Assembly (NCBI GenBank): GCA_002718515.1
Contig: PBEX01000023.1
Location: forward strand, 34,511-91,555
Length of the DNA: 57,045 bases
Reading direction: 5' to 3'
Source of the DNA: Phycisphaerae bacterium
Lineage (GTDB): Bacteria > Planctomycetota > Phycisphaerae > Phycisphaerales > SM1A02
This document shows positions 25,019 to 33,169 of this stretch, piece by piece. The translations under genes and the position numbers were made by a program. Every line of letters begins with the position of its first letter. The stretch's first letter is position 1. The notes beneath the pieces are model-generated. The model ran no database searches. It was not told the DNA's origin and saw only the letters and a program-made list of their open reading frames with translations.

Positions 25019-25591
25019 GTGGTGAGATGGATTTCACTTATTGCTTCCCTTTTGTTCGCTGCATCAACAGCACGCGGTGAAATTGTGCAGTGGTTTGACG
25101 GTGATGGCGATGGCTCCTTGTGGTTAAGTGATGTAGTTCCTGAACCCTACATAAACCTAGATGGTGCTGTTCTGTGGTGGGCTGACTTGCCTGGTGCTAA
25201 TCTGCACACAGCCTCGCTGAGAGGCGTGAACTTGATGTTCAGCAAACTTGAAGGCGCAAACCTCTCAGTGAGTGACTTATCTCACGCATCACTGTTTGGT
25301 GCTGATTTACGATTCGCAGACCTCGCATTTACAACGTTTCACGGCGCGTTTCTCATGGAAGCCGATGTCTATGGGGCAAACTTGTTTCATGTTGATATCA
25401 CAAGTGCGAATTTGAGCGATATCCAAAACTGGGAACATGCCCAGTGGCTCACTGCACGCTACAACGACGAAACGGTTTTCCCAGAGGGTATGTATCCTGA
25501 AGATTACGCCATGATGTATATGGAGATTCCCGCCCCTTCAGCACTTTGGCTCATTCCCGTCATAGCGATTACTCGCCTAAGAAGATCCTAG
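25019..25591 (+). CDS. secreted pentapeptide-repeat protein with PEP-CTERM-like tail
   Basis: The 190-residue protein has a signal peptide (ISLIASLLFAASTARG). Around 20 pentapeptide repeats (A[DN]LXX pattern) follow, e.g. GANLHTASLRGVNL and GADLRFADLAF. The C-terminus (IPAPSALWLIPVIAITRLRRS) resembles a PEP-CTERM sorting tag: a Pro-Ala-Pro motif, a hydrophobic helix and arginines. A DGDGDGSLWLSD segment precedes the repeats. The repeats predict a right-handed quadrilateral beta-helix; the function is unknown. The start is one of two adjacent GTG codons (25019 or 25022) without a Shine-Dalgarno. The 3' end overlaps guaD on the opposite strand by four bases. Confidence 0.72.
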   Translation: MVRWISLIASLLFAASTARGEIVQWFDGDGDGSLWLSDVVPEPYINLDGAVLWWADLPGANLHTASLRGVNLMFSKLEGANLSVSDLSHASLFGADLRFADLAFTTFHGAFLMEADVYGANLFHVDITSANLSDIQNWEHAQWLTARYNDETVFPEGMYPEDYAMMYMEIPAPSALWLIPVIAITRLRRS

Positions 25592-26067
25592 TATTGAGCA
25601 CGCTCACTGGAATGCTTAAACTCGTTCCAAATCTCAAGCATCTCGTCTCTGAGCAACTCTTTTGCGGGTAAGTCGCGCTTAGTCACGGATTGTTTGAGCG
25701 AAGTAGCAATCTTACTGTCATCAAATTGGCCGTATTCGCTTGCATCAGCGCATGTTGAAGCATAGAAAATCTCATCAATGTGTGCCCAGCAGCAAGCTGC
25801 GAAACACATTGGACACGGTTCACCACTTGTGTAAAGTGTGCATCCTGTCAAATCATGCGTGCCAAGTTTCTGACACGCACTGCGAATGGCGTTCATCTCT
25901 CCATGACTCGTTGGATCGCCATCTGCAATCACGCGATTTGCACCCTCTGCAATCATCTCGCCATCTTTCACAATGACGCATCCAAATGGACCGCCCGCAT
26001 GCTCAACAAGCGCTGTTTCGTGAGCAAGTTCAATTGCCCTTCGCATAAAGTCCTCATGACTTCGCAT
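25588..26067 (-). CDS. guaD: guanine deaminase / nucleoside deaminase (GuaD-like)
   Basis: The 159-residue zinc deaminase of the CDA/dCMP superfamily has the length and the GGPFGCVIVKDGEMIAEG and DPTSHGEMNAIR segments of Bacillus-type GuaD. Zinc ligands are the His in SHGE and the two Cys in EPCPMC; the catalytic Glu of HGE is intact (usual family form is HAE). It would deaminate guanine to xanthine or a related base. A TGT-TACCAT box ends six bases before the ATG and there is no Shine-Dalgarno. Confidence 0.8.
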   Translation of the reverse strand: MRSHEDFMRRAIELAHETALVEHAGGPFGCVIVKDGEMIAEGANRVIADGDPTSHGEMNAIRSACQKLGTHDLTGCTLYTSGEPCPMCFAACCWAHIDEIFYASTCADASEYGQFDDSKIATSLKQSVTKRDLPAKELLRDEMLEIWNEFKHSSERAQY

Positions 26068-26073
26068 ATGTTC

Positions 26074-26090
26074 ATGGTAACACTTATGAT
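26074..26090. promoter_or_regulatory. overlapping divergent -10 boxes between guaD and the hydrolase gene
   Basis: On the minus strand TGT-TACCAT (hexamer 26079 to 26074) ends six bases before the guaD ATG at 26067. On the plus strand TATGAT (26085-26090) ends ten bases before the ATG at 26101. The whole intergenic space is 33 bases, so both transcripts would have almost no leader. Confidence 0.42.
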
Positions 26091-26100
26091 GGTCAATAGT

Positions 26101-27297
26101 ATGAAACCCTACTACATGCTGATTCTGCTTTGTTCGAGTTGTTCTGTTGAAAAGTATTATCCCAACACAACGATTGAGCAGCGACCAATTGATGTCTCAG
26201 CGTTACAGCCCTGCGACTGGCATACATTGCAACCTTCTGAAACAACAATGCTTGAAGGATTGCACGAAATCAATATCCAAGTGCAAACACCAATTGAAGA
26301 AGTCAAAGATGACATCCTGCTTCAACTCGATTGGGATGATGGAATTGCAAGAGGAACACACAGTAAAAAGACCATTCAAGATGTCGTGCTCACAACGGGT
26401 GAAGATGGTGCTCAATTTGAAATTATGTATGAGCCAATGAAAGGGTTTCAGGAAACACTCGGCGTCTGGCTCAATTGGAACGGAACCAATCCTGTTCCAC
26501 TGAGCGACTTTCAGCTTAACGAAATTGGGAATATCAACCTTAACCCCGATGGTGCGATTGTCTATCGAATCCACCAAGATGTGTGCGTGCAACATAAAGG
26601 CGTTGCGTTTGTCGTTTGCGGCATTGGAGGCATGCAATATGCATCAAGGCAATTAGGCAACGCCCTGCTTGAAGATGGTTGGACAGTTGCGTATCTCTTT
26701 TCAGTGATCACAACGCCAGACATCGGGCAGAACATCCCAATCGAAGGAACGCCTGAATCGCTCATTGATTTGTTCAATCACAAGTATTGCCAACTCATGA
26801 GTACTGCAAAAGCAATTCAATCGAAGTTAAACATCACGGATAGCAATCAATTTGTGCTCATTGGGATTAGTGCCGGAGCATTAAACACGCCTGCAATTTA
26901 TGAAGCACTTCCGGTGAAGCCAGAGTGCGTCGTCCTTATCGCAGGTGGCGCGAACATGGCAGAGATTGTTCAAGAAGGTACTGTGACAAATTGGGATTTT
27001 GTTGTTGACGGAGTGTCCTTGACTCATGAACAAAGACGCACATTAAATAATCAATATATAACTCATCTTTCTCGGGATCCATATCACTTAAGCGCATTAT
27101 TGCCTCACAAGAAAACGCTACTCCTTCATGCGAAGTGGGACAAAATCGTTCCTGCTGAGAATGGTGATTTATTGTGGGAACAATCTGGGCGGACTGAACG
27201 ATGGGTATACCCAAGTGGTCATTTAGGACTTTTTGCTACCTTTCATAATCATGCTCATAAAATTGTTGACTGGATTAAATACAAATTACAACAATAA
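26101..27297 (+). CDS. exported alpha/beta hydrolase-like protein
   Basis: The 398-residue protein begins with a short hydrophobic export signal (MKPYYMLILLCSSC), probably a lipoprotein signal with an atypical lipobox. A domain of ~150 residues of unknown type follows. A C-terminal alpha/beta hydrolase region comes next, with the nucleophile in LIGISAGAL, an acid in HAKWDKIVPAENG and the catalytic His in PSGHLGLF. The substrate is unknown. The frame is open to 25780, but that part is antisense to guaD; the ATG at 26101 fits the signal peptide and the TATGAT box. The 3' end enters an AT-rich spacer. Confidence 0.65.
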   Translation: MKPYYMLILLCSSCSVEKYYPNTTIEQRPIDVSALQPCDWHTLQPSETTMLEGLHEINIQVQTPIEEVKDDILLQLDWDDGIARGTHSKKTIQDVVLTTGEDGAQFEIMYEPMKGFQETLGVWLNWNGTNPVPLSDFQLNEIGNINLNPDGAIVYRIHQDVCVQHKGVAFVVCGIGGMQYASRQLGNALLEDGWTVAYLFSVITTPDIGQNIPIEGTPESLIDLFNHKYCQLMSTAKAIQSKLNITDSNQFVLIGISAGALNTPAIYEALPVKPECVVLIAGGANMAEIVQEGTVTNWDFVVDGVSLTHEQRRTLNNQYITHLSRDPYHLSALLPHKKTLLLHAKWDKIVPAENGDLLWEQSGRTERWVYPSGHLGLFATFHNHAHKIVDWIKYKLQQ

Positions 27298-27367
27298 TTT
27301 TTACATCATTGGCGCTTTGCGTGCAAAAATTGCAAAATGACTAAATTAGTTTTAAAGGAAAAACAAA

Positions 27368-27532
27368 ATGGATTTATTAGCAATCATTGGCTTATTTTGT
27401 GGAGCTTTGGCTTTGAGTTTATCTTTAAGTCTAACAATACAATTCGGAAGATTAATTAACCATCTTAAAGAGAAGGGAATCATTAGTGACAATTACACGA
27501 TTCCATACCGATATAAAAAACTTGATAAATGA
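27368..27532 (+). CDS. 54-residue single-helix membrane peptide, unknown function
   Basis: A short ORF with AAAGGA eight to nine bases before its ATG encodes MDLLAIIGLFCGALALSLSL, continuing into a hydrophobic helix of ~24 residues and then a basic tail with HLKEKG and YRYKKLDK. It lies in an AT-rich 307-base spacer between the hydrolase and GT2 genes, the only other content of which is untranslated sequence. Ribosome site, hydrophobicity and a positively charged C-terminus support a real gene, but conservation cannot be tested here. The base composition is noticeably more AT-rich than the neighbours. Confidence 0.5.
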   Translation: MDLLAIIGLFCGALALSLSLSLTIQFGRLINHLKEKGIISDNYTIPYRYKKLDK

Positions 27533-27604
27533 TTTAAAAAGAATGCGTTCACATTGGCTTTACTTTTGAAATTTGCAAGTAATGATCATCCATCTTAAAT
27601 CGAG

Positions 27605-28306
27605 CTAAAACTCTCTTCTTCGATCACCGTACCAAAGTGATTTTCTCTGCTTAATCCTTCTGATGCCTGGGATGGCTACCAAAAATAATGTCATTAAAAT
27701 ATGGATAGAGGAATGTGTTCTGAATTTACGGCCTGAAGTTAACACACGCGCTTTAAGTGTTTTAAATTTGCCCTGCTTATGGAGCGCATGCGAAAGATGT
27801 ACTTCTTCGGCTGCAAAGAACTTCTCTGGAAAACCGCCAACATGTTCAAACGCGTCTCTAGTGCAGAAAATGAATGCCCCTGCTCCAAGTCGTAGCAACA
27901 AGAACGTATACCTGACAAACGGTGTTAAAACTTTGGCAATGAATGGTAACTTGCCATCGAATGTTGGAAAACTTGATCCTGCGACAAAACCCGTTCCTAA
28001 CACTTCAACCATTTCATCGACAACTGACTCATACACGATGGTGTCAGCATCAACAAAGACGAGATGCTTCCCATTTGCACTCGCAGCACCACTATTGCGT
28101 GTTGCAGCAATGTGCCTGTGATTCACGTCGATTACGGTTACACCTAAACCGCGAGCAATTGTCTCAGTCTCATCATCCGAGTTGTCATTGACCACGATGA
28201 TTTCGTGTGCATATTCTTTTGCTGCGTGCTGAATCGATTCAATCGTAGCAGCTATGTAATCTTCTTCATTCCAAGCAGGAATGATGAACGAAAGAAGCGG
28301 TTTCAT
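27605..28306 (-). CDS. family 2 glycosyltransferase
   Basis: The 233-residue GT-A fold enzyme opens with LLSFIIPAWNEEDYIAATIESI, has the nucleotide-sugar site EIIVVNDNSDDETETIA and the DxD-type metal motif VFVDADTIV, followed by GGFPEKFFAAEEVHLSH, where the acceptor-side acidic residues lie. A hydrophobic helix near the C-terminus suggests membrane association. It is directly downstream of the GH29 gene (two-base gap), so both are in one transcription unit. Acceptor and donor are unknown. Confidence 0.85.
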   Translation of the reverse strand: MKPLLSFIIPAWNEEDYIAATIESIQHAAKEYAHEIIVVNDNSDDETETIARGLGVTVIDVNHRHIAATRNSGAASANGKHLVFVDADTIVYESVVDEMVEVLGTGFVAGSSFPTFDGKLPFIAKVLTPFVRYTFLLLRLGAGAFIFCTRDAFEHVGGFPEKFFAAEEVHLSHALHKQGKFKTLKARVLTSGRKFRTHSSIHILMTLFLVAIPGIRRIKQRKSLWYGDRRREF

Positions 28307-28308
28307 CT

Positions 28309-30339
28309 CTAGCGAGCAATCATAGACGCATCAACATCATACAGTTCGCCACCAAGTGTTCCAACTCTCAAGTTGAGTGTTGCGCCACCTGTTTTGTTAA
28401 ACCACTCGGCTCTGATTGGGTGCCAGCCCTTAGACAAGGCGATTGAACCATTCATTTGCTGCGGGCCATGCAATCCATCATTATCAATAATGAGTTCATC
28501 ATGCACATATAAATTTGATCCGTCATCACTAGTCAGTGTAAAAATATACATGTCGTCTTTGTCAACTTTGATGTAGCCCTCAAATAGGCGACCCTGCAAC
28601 TCCGCCTCTGGCTTTGGCGAAATCGCACCAACATATTCAACCGCGTCTGCCTTCATCGTGTCAAAGTTTGGCATCTCATCCCAGTCACCGCTATAGACAC
28701 TCATTTTGAGTGTGCCTTCAATCACGAGTGATACTTGGGTTGCTTGTTTTGGTGTAACTTTTTCAAGTTTCAAAGAGGCGGCCTTGGACACTGGCTTTCC
28801 ATCAAAGTAACTTTGCGAAATCACTGTACATGACTCATCGACAACAATTGGCTCTGTGTAGCGTTGATCTGGCACGATGAGTTCTGATGTATTGTGATTG
28901 TTAATGATTGCATATCGGATTTCAATGTCTGGAGAGCCCACGCTCATATTGACTGTAGCGTCATGTACAAATTGATTTGGATGGGATGATATTGTTGGTT
29001 CTTCATAGACAACTGGCTTTCCTTTAAACTCGACTGCAACGACACCAATGTGTTCGTTTGGTTTTTCTGAAGGAACTTGGACAACGACTTCGCCTTCGTT
29101 TTGTTTGACTTCAGCGGAACCATCTACGCCCAATACTCTTGCACTTGTGATATTGCCGCTAAGCCCTGAAACCTCAAGCGTTCCATCCTCTGGCCAATCA
29201 AACACATGTAGATAGAGCGTCGTGTCATCACCATTAAATTTTTGTGTCGCTCGTCCCCATCCAAGATCTTTAAATGGCGAACCAATTGTGCCTTTAATTG
29301 CCTCACCGTTGACATCCATCCAGTCACCGATCTCAGAGAGCCGCTGAATGGATTCATCTGGAAAAGTGCCATCTGCTTTGGGACCGACATTAAGTAGGAA
29401 GTTGCCGTTCTTAGACACAATGTCAGAAAGTTTCTGAAGCAAATCCGTTGTTGATTTAAAGTTCTTATCGACGGCGTTGTAGCCCCACCTATCATTCATC
29501 GTCATGCACGTTTCCCAGTCAAGTCCTTTTTCAACTGCGTCTGGAATCTCTTGTTCTGGCGTTGCGTAATCGCCCGCATAACCACCAGCATATCCATCCA
29601 TGCCCGTTAATCCTGCCATACCACCACGTGCGCCAAGCCGGTTGTTAACGATGACTTCGGGTTGAACTTCGCGGCAGAGTTCATACAACTTCTTGCCATA
29701 TTCACCACGCCATGTCGATTCCCACTCTCCATCAAACCACATGATGCCGATTGGTCCATAGTTTGTTAAAAGTTCAGTGACTTGAGCATGAAGATACTCG
29801 CGGAATCTGTCCATGTCAGCACCTTCACTCGAACGGTCTTCTTCCCATCCTCTTCGTGGCAGATAATCTGGATGGTGCCAATCCATAATCGAGTGATACC
29901 AACACATTTTGACATCATGCTTTGGTGCTGCCTCAGCAAGCTCCTTCATGATGTCTCGCTTAAATGGGGTGTTCATGATGTCGAAATCAGTATGCTCGGA
30001 CTCAAACAAACAAAAACCATCGTGGTGTTTACTTGTGATGACGACGTAACCCATGCCGGCATCTTTTGCCATCGCGCACCATTCATTCGCATCAAACTTA
30101 ACTGGATTAAACTCGTGAATAAACTCGTCATAAGTTTCAAGAGGGATTTGAGCAGTCGTCCGAATCCACTCCGCATGCCCAGTTCCTTTGTCAGCCCATT
30201 CACCCGCTGGAACTGCGTAGAGCCCCCAGTGAATAAACATTCCAAAGCGTTCATCTCGCCACCAATCAAGTCGCTTATCTTGCGATCGCATGTTTGGTTC
30301 TTGAAATGAGAATAATGCTGCTGTCATAAGTTCAATCAT
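28309..30339 (-). CDS. GH29 alpha-L-fucosidase with C-terminal PA14-like domain
   Basis: The 676-residue protein has a GH29 catalytic domain at ~20-360: FGMFIHWGLYAVPAGEW, VITSKHHDGFCLF and the nucleophile D203 in GIMWFDGEWE. A beta-sandwich follows at ~360-430, then a chitobiase/hexosaminidase C-terminal-like segment (~445-530) and a PA14-like domain at ~545-670 (FTLTSDDGSNLYVHDELIIDN). It would release fucose from algal or host polysaccharides. No classical signal peptide is clear. The ATG at 30339 lies six bases after TGC-TACGAT; an alternative ATG at 30327 has AAGGGG upstream. Confidence 0.85.
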   Translation of the reverse strand: MIELMTAALFSFQEPNMRSQDKRLDWWRDERFGMFIHWGLYAVPAGEWADKGTGHAEWIRTTAQIPLETYDEFIHEFNPVKFDANEWCAMAKDAGMGYVVITSKHHDGFCLFESEHTDFDIMNTPFKRDIMKELAEAAPKHDVKMCWYHSIMDWHHPDYLPRRGWEEDRSSEGADMDRFREYLHAQVTELLTNYGPIGIMWFDGEWESTWRGEYGKKLYELCREVQPEVIVNNRLGARGGMAGLTGMDGYAGGYAGDYATPEQEIPDAVEKGLDWETCMTMNDRWGYNAVDKNFKSTTDLLQKLSDIVSKNGNFLLNVGPKADGTFPDESIQRLSEIGDWMDVNGEAIKGTIGSPFKDLGWGRATQKFNGDDTTLYLHVFDWPEDGTLEVSGLSGNITSARVLGVDGSAEVKQNEGEVVVQVPSEKPNEHIGVVAVEFKGKPVVYEEPTISSHPNQFVHDATVNMSVGSPDIEIRYAIINNHNTSELIVPDQRYTEPIVVDESCTVISQSYFDGKPVSKAASLKLEKVTPKQATQVSLVIEGTLKMSVYSGDWDEMPNFDTMKADAVEYVGAISPKPEAELQGRLFEGYIKVDKDDMYIFTLTSDDGSNLYVHDELIIDNDGLHGPQQMNGSIALSKGWHPIRAEWFNKTGGATLNLRVGTLGGELYDVDASMIAR

Positions 30340-30360
30340 CCCCTTATCGTAGCACTCAAT

Positions 30361-30395
30361 AAAAAAAACGGTCTTGGAAAACCAAGACCGTTTTT
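30361..30395 (-). terminator. intrinsic terminator of the PEP-CTERM gene
   Basis: CGGTCTTGG (30369-30377) pairs with CCAAGACCG (30382-30390) around an AAAA loop; flanking A and T runs extend the stem. Reading leftward the hairpin is followed by at least eight T residues (A run at 30361-30368). It separates the PEP-CTERM transcript from the GH29 promoter. A five-T run on the other side could give weak rightward activity. Confidence 0.85.
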
Positions 30396-30418
30396 AAAAG
30401 ATATGAGAATAAATCGAG

Positions 30419-31105
30419 TTAACGACGTCTACGTGTAGCAAGACCAGCAATGCCGAGAAGTGCTAATGCGCCTGGAGCTGGTATTGCTGTACCAGTCATT
30501 GAGTAAGCAGCATTATTTTCTGTTTGCTGAAGTCCGCCAAAACCAAAACCGCCACCTGGATTGGCTTGCCATGCATCAAAATTGCCTAAGTTTGAACTCA
30601 TGACACCTGTCTGACCATTTGAACCAAACTCATTATGTGCTACAACACTGATGTAATATGTTCCAGCGTCCAATGTAACTCCATTCAAATCAAGAGTCAC
30701 ATGGGCTCCGTCACCAAGCCAAGTATCATCATAACTAACGCCTGGGTTAAGTCCATTATCTAAGTAAAGAGACACAAAACCGTCAAGATTATTTCCTGCA
30801 TCTTCTGCTGACATATAGATATTTACTGAATATCCCATAATGCCATCGGTACCTGCATATCCATTCCACCCAGCCAGGACAGCGCTGATGGAATTTAAGT
30901 CAGTTGTTGAATCAAGTGTAAAGTCATCAACTACAGCAATGTTATATTGACCAAATGCCGCTTCAAATATTTGTGAAGCCATTAAGCCACCAGCCAAATC
31001 AGTACCACCAAAGTCACCGATCTGATCCATGATTACATCTGCAGCCGAGAAACTCCCCACACTACAAATTGCGCCAATGGCACATAAGTTTCCTAATTTT
31101 TTCAT
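30419..31105 (-). CDS. PEP-CTERM sorted extracellular protein, unknown function
   Basis: The 228-residue protein has a signal peptide (MKKLGNLCAIGAICSVGSFSA), a beta-rich body with no recognised enzyme motif, and a textbook PEP-CTERM tag (PAPGALALLGIAGLATRRRR). Such proteins are cut and anchored by an exosortase, none of which is in the window. I use the ATG at 31105, with GGAG nine to twelve bases upstream; longer starts at 31141 are not signal-peptide like. It has its own promoter, a 5' hairpin and a strong terminator, which points to a well-expressed monocistronic gene. Confidence 0.85.
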   Translation of the reverse strand: MKKLGNLCAIGAICSVGSFSAADVIMDQIGDFGGTDLAGGLMASQIFEAAFGQYNIAVVDDFTLDSTTDLNSISAVLAGWNGYAGTDGIMGYSVNIYMSAEDAGNNLDGFVSLYLDNGLNPGVSYDDTWLGDGAHVTLDLNGVTLDAGTYYISVVAHNEFGSNGQTGVMSSNLGNFDAWQANPGGGFGFGGLQQTENNAAYSMTGTAIPAPGALALLGIAGLATRRRR

Positions 31106-31130
31106 TCTCTTCTCCGTTCCTTTCTCTCGT

Positions 31131-31149
31131 AGGAGCGACAATCGCTCCT
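31131..31149 (-). promoter_or_regulatory. 5'-leader hairpin of the PEP-CTERM mRNA
   Basis: AGGAGCGA (31131-31138) and TCGCTCCT (31142-31149) form a perfect 8-bp stem with a three-base loop. It sits directly downstream of the predicted transcription start and ~26 bases before the start codon, so it would cap the mRNA 5' end, as stabilising hairpins do. It could instead be an operator-like palindrome. Confidence 0.5.
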
Positions 31150-31162
31150 TCTTCCATCACCC

Positions 31163-31190
31163 AATATACTGATAAAAGCATGTCTGCCAA
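31163..31190 (-). promoter_or_regulatory. sigma70-type promoter of the PEP-CTERM gene
   Basis: On the minus strand TTGGCA (31190 to 31185) and TATATT (31168 to 31163) are separated by 16 bases; each matches five of six consensus positions. The predicted start is near 31156, giving a ~50-base leader that contains the hairpin and the Shine-Dalgarno. It is the best -35/-10 pair I see in the window. Confidence 0.7.
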
Positions 31191-31294
31191 TACAAAAAAT
31201 CGCAATAAATGAAAAATAATGAAATATGTTCACAATTCTATTTGTTAAAAGAACATCAAATGAAGAGATGGAATTTGGTTTTTCCTTGATTTCA

Positions 31295-31302
31295 TGTAAA
31301 AT
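31295..31302 (+). promoter_or_regulatory. putative -10 box of the efflux operon
   Basis: TG followed directly by TAAAAT ends 12 bases before the ATG at 31315. A poor -35 candidate (TTGGTT, 31275-31280) lies 16 bases upstream. There is no Shine-Dalgarno, so the leader would be about five bases. Confidence 0.4.
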
Positions 31303-31314
31303 AGTACACTTAAG

Positions 31315-31761
31315 ATGTTTAATCGCTTTCCTAACTTAACACGTACGATTGCACTGCTTTTAGCATTCACAATGCCATTTTGCTGTTGCATAGTAGGCGC
31401 AATTGCGGGCGATCGCGATGCTTGTTGCATGACACTTAATGTGAAACCATGCTGTAAAGCTCAATCTGTTGATTGGCTCGAAGAATATCTTGAAGATGTT
31501 GTCCCCGAGCAAGAAGAGCCTAGCGACTCTTGCAAAGGAATGTCATGTTGCATCAAGGGTTTCACACTCAGTGACAACTGGAGCCCACCGTGCGACATGT
31601 TTGGAAAAGCGATACATTTTGATTGTGTTTACACCAAGATGGTTACACAGTTAAGTGAATGCAACGCACTGCAAACACGCCCCCCTCCCAAGATATGCAT
31701 TTCTCAACTTGGGTTTAGTGACGCTCCTTCAATTCGAAGTGCCGTCATCTTGCAAGTCTAA
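31315..31761 (+). CDS. Cys-rich secreted protein, unknown function, first gene of the efflux operon
   Basis: The 148-residue protein begins with a signal peptide or anchor (TRTIALLLAFTMPFCCCIVGAIA) and contains thirteen or more cysteines, in DACCMTLNVKPCCK, CKGMSCCIKG, and single sites further on. Paired cysteines suggest a metal-binding or disulfide-rich periplasmic protein. It is 76 bases upstream of the TolC-like gene and heads the operon of adaptor, ATPase and permeases, so a sensor, chaperone or sponge for a thiophilic metal is plausible. No family is recognised. Confidence 0.6.
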   Translation: MFNRFPNLTRTIALLLAFTMPFCCCIVGAIAGDRDACCMTLNVKPCCKAQSVDWLEEYLEDVVPEQEEPSDSCKGMSCCIKGFTLSDNWSPPCDMFGKAIHFDCVYTKMVTQLSECNALQTRPPPKICISQLGFSDAPSIRSAVILQV

Positions 31762-31837
31762 ATCAATACACATCGCTTTTCTCTTTGCTTTATCTCATTG
31801 AAGCAAAGCGTCTTTGTATTGATTAAGGACTAATGTA

Positions 31838-32950
31838 ATGAAAACTTATACGAGCAGCATAGTACTGCTTTTGACAATTCAAATTGGTTTGACGAACTGC
31901 GCATCTGTTGATGTAGCATCGGATGTAAACAAAGTGCAATCGCTCATTAGTGAACGCACGCCCGAAAAGACACCTCTCATCAAAGCAAGTTCCGAGATTC
32001 CCCTAACGCTTGATGATGCTATTGGTATTGCAATTGCAAACGATGCCAAACTCAGAAAAGAGTTAGCAGTCGTCGTTCAGCGAAGCGCGGAGTTAACGCA
32101 AGCAGGACAACTGCCCAACCCAACAATTTCTGGAGCGTTTGGCATCGCTACCGATGGCATGAGTGGAGCGCCGCTTGTGCTTCGCGGTATGCAAGGACTT
32201 TCATGGATTTGGACAAGACCTGACAAAATTGCTTCTGCTGAAGCATCTCTACAACATGCGATTTTGACAGCATCACATCGCGCAATGGAACTGAAGCGAG
32301 ATGTCAGTATCGCGTATAAAACACTCTCGCATATCGAAACTCAAATGTTCCTCGCAACTGAACTACTCCAGCTCGCTGAAGTAAGGTTAGAACATGAACT
32401 AAGACGGTTTGAAGTCGGTGAAGAGTCCATTCTTCACGTTGAAGAAGATAAAAAACAATTTGGAACTATAGAATTGTTATTTGACCAGTTGCAAGAACAA
32501 ACCTCAATTGCGTACATCAACCTTGCAACCATATTGGGACATCCAACACATACAACATTTACACTCGATACAAACCGCAAGCATGTAGTCGTTTCTCTGA
32601 ATGAGTTTGAGATTGATGAGTTACTTACGCTTGCTCAATCGCAACGTTTTGATTTGTTGACATCTCAAGCTGTGATTCAACAGCGAGCCGTTCAACTTGG
32701 ACTTGCAAGCCCACCAGAAATCACGGGCACACTTGCACTGAACGAGAGCTTCAATGACCGTCAAGCACTCATGCCTGGCGTGAACATTACCCTTCAACTT
32801 GACAAAGATGCGAAAGACGCGATTGCTGATGCAAAACTAGAACAAGCTAAAGCACAACATTTACACGCATTGAGAACCGCTCAGTCTGAGGTTCAATCTT
32901 CGTTTACTGCATTATTGCACGCTGTTAGTCAGAAAGAAATCGTAGAATAA
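31838..32950 (+). CDS. TolC-family outer membrane efflux lipoprotein, truncated by an in-frame stop
   Basis: The 370-residue readable part has a lipoprotein signal (IQIGLTNCASV) and a TolC/OEP body: LTLDDAIGIAIANDAKLRKE, AGQLPNPTISGAFG, ELKRDVSIAYKTL and the second repeat beginning near residue 250. It would form the outer membrane channel of a tripartite efflux pump with the following adaptor. It ends at TAA 32948-32950, before the last ~70 residues of the second coiled-coil hairpin. The same frame continues with clearly homologous sequence (see next entry), so the product is likely incomplete or the gene is decaying. Neighbours are intact. Confidence 0.8.
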   Translation: MKTYTSSIVLLLTIQIGLTNCASVDVASDVNKVQSLISERTPEKTPLIKASSEIPLTLDDAIGIAIANDAKLRKELAVVVQRSAELTQAGQLPNPTISGAFGIATDGMSGAPLVLRGMQGLSWIWTRPDKIASAEASLQHAILTASHRAMELKRDVSIAYKTLSHIETQMFLATELLQLAEVRLEHELRRFEVGEESILHVEEDKKQFGTIELLFDQLQEQTSIAYINLATILGHPTHTTFTLDTNRKHVVVSLNEFEIDELLTLAQSQRFDLLTSQAVIQQRAVQLGLASPPEITGTLALNESFNDRQALMPGVNITLQLDKDAKDAIADAKLEQAKAQHLHALRTAQSEVQSSFTALLHAVSQKEIVE

Positions 32951-33169
32951 AAACGCGTTCAGCCTGCTCATGTCATTGTGTACAAGAATCAATTGCTTCA
33001 TCGTGAAGGCGAAGTGTCTGAACTACAAGTTCTTCAAAGTCAAATTGAACAGTTAAAAGTAGATATCGAACTTGTAAAATAAGAACAAGCAGTATCTGTT
33101 GCTTACTACGACCTCCAATATACAGTTGGTGGAACATTTAACACATTAAACAAGGAGGGAGATCAATGA
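32951..33169 (+). pseudogene. in-frame remnant of the TolC-like gene beyond two TAA codons
   Basis: Directly after TAA 32948-32950 the same frame reads KRVQPAHVIVYKNQLLHREG, then EVSELQVLQSQIEQLKVDIE, the typical distal TolC helix. A second TAA stands at 33080-33082, then EQAVSVAYYDLQYTVGGTFN runs to TGA 33167-33169, which overlaps the ATG of the adaptor gene (ATGA). Frame, coding quality and coupling are preserved over 219 bases, so only two point changes separate this from an intact ~443-codon gene. Each TAA could come from GAA, CAA or AAA by one base. Confidence 0.8.

Noticed and set aside
30327..30338. Alternative GH29 start at ATG 30327 with AAGGGG upstream
   Set aside because: Possible, but the TGC-TACGAT box six bases before ATG 30339 matches the start pattern used by other genes here; left as an alternative.
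32948..33082. Reassignment of TAA as a sense codon
   Set aside because: Many intact genes here end in TAA (for example at 643-645, 4265-4267, 8182-8184 and 45609-45611), so the two TAA codons in the TolC-like gene are lesions or errors, not a code change.
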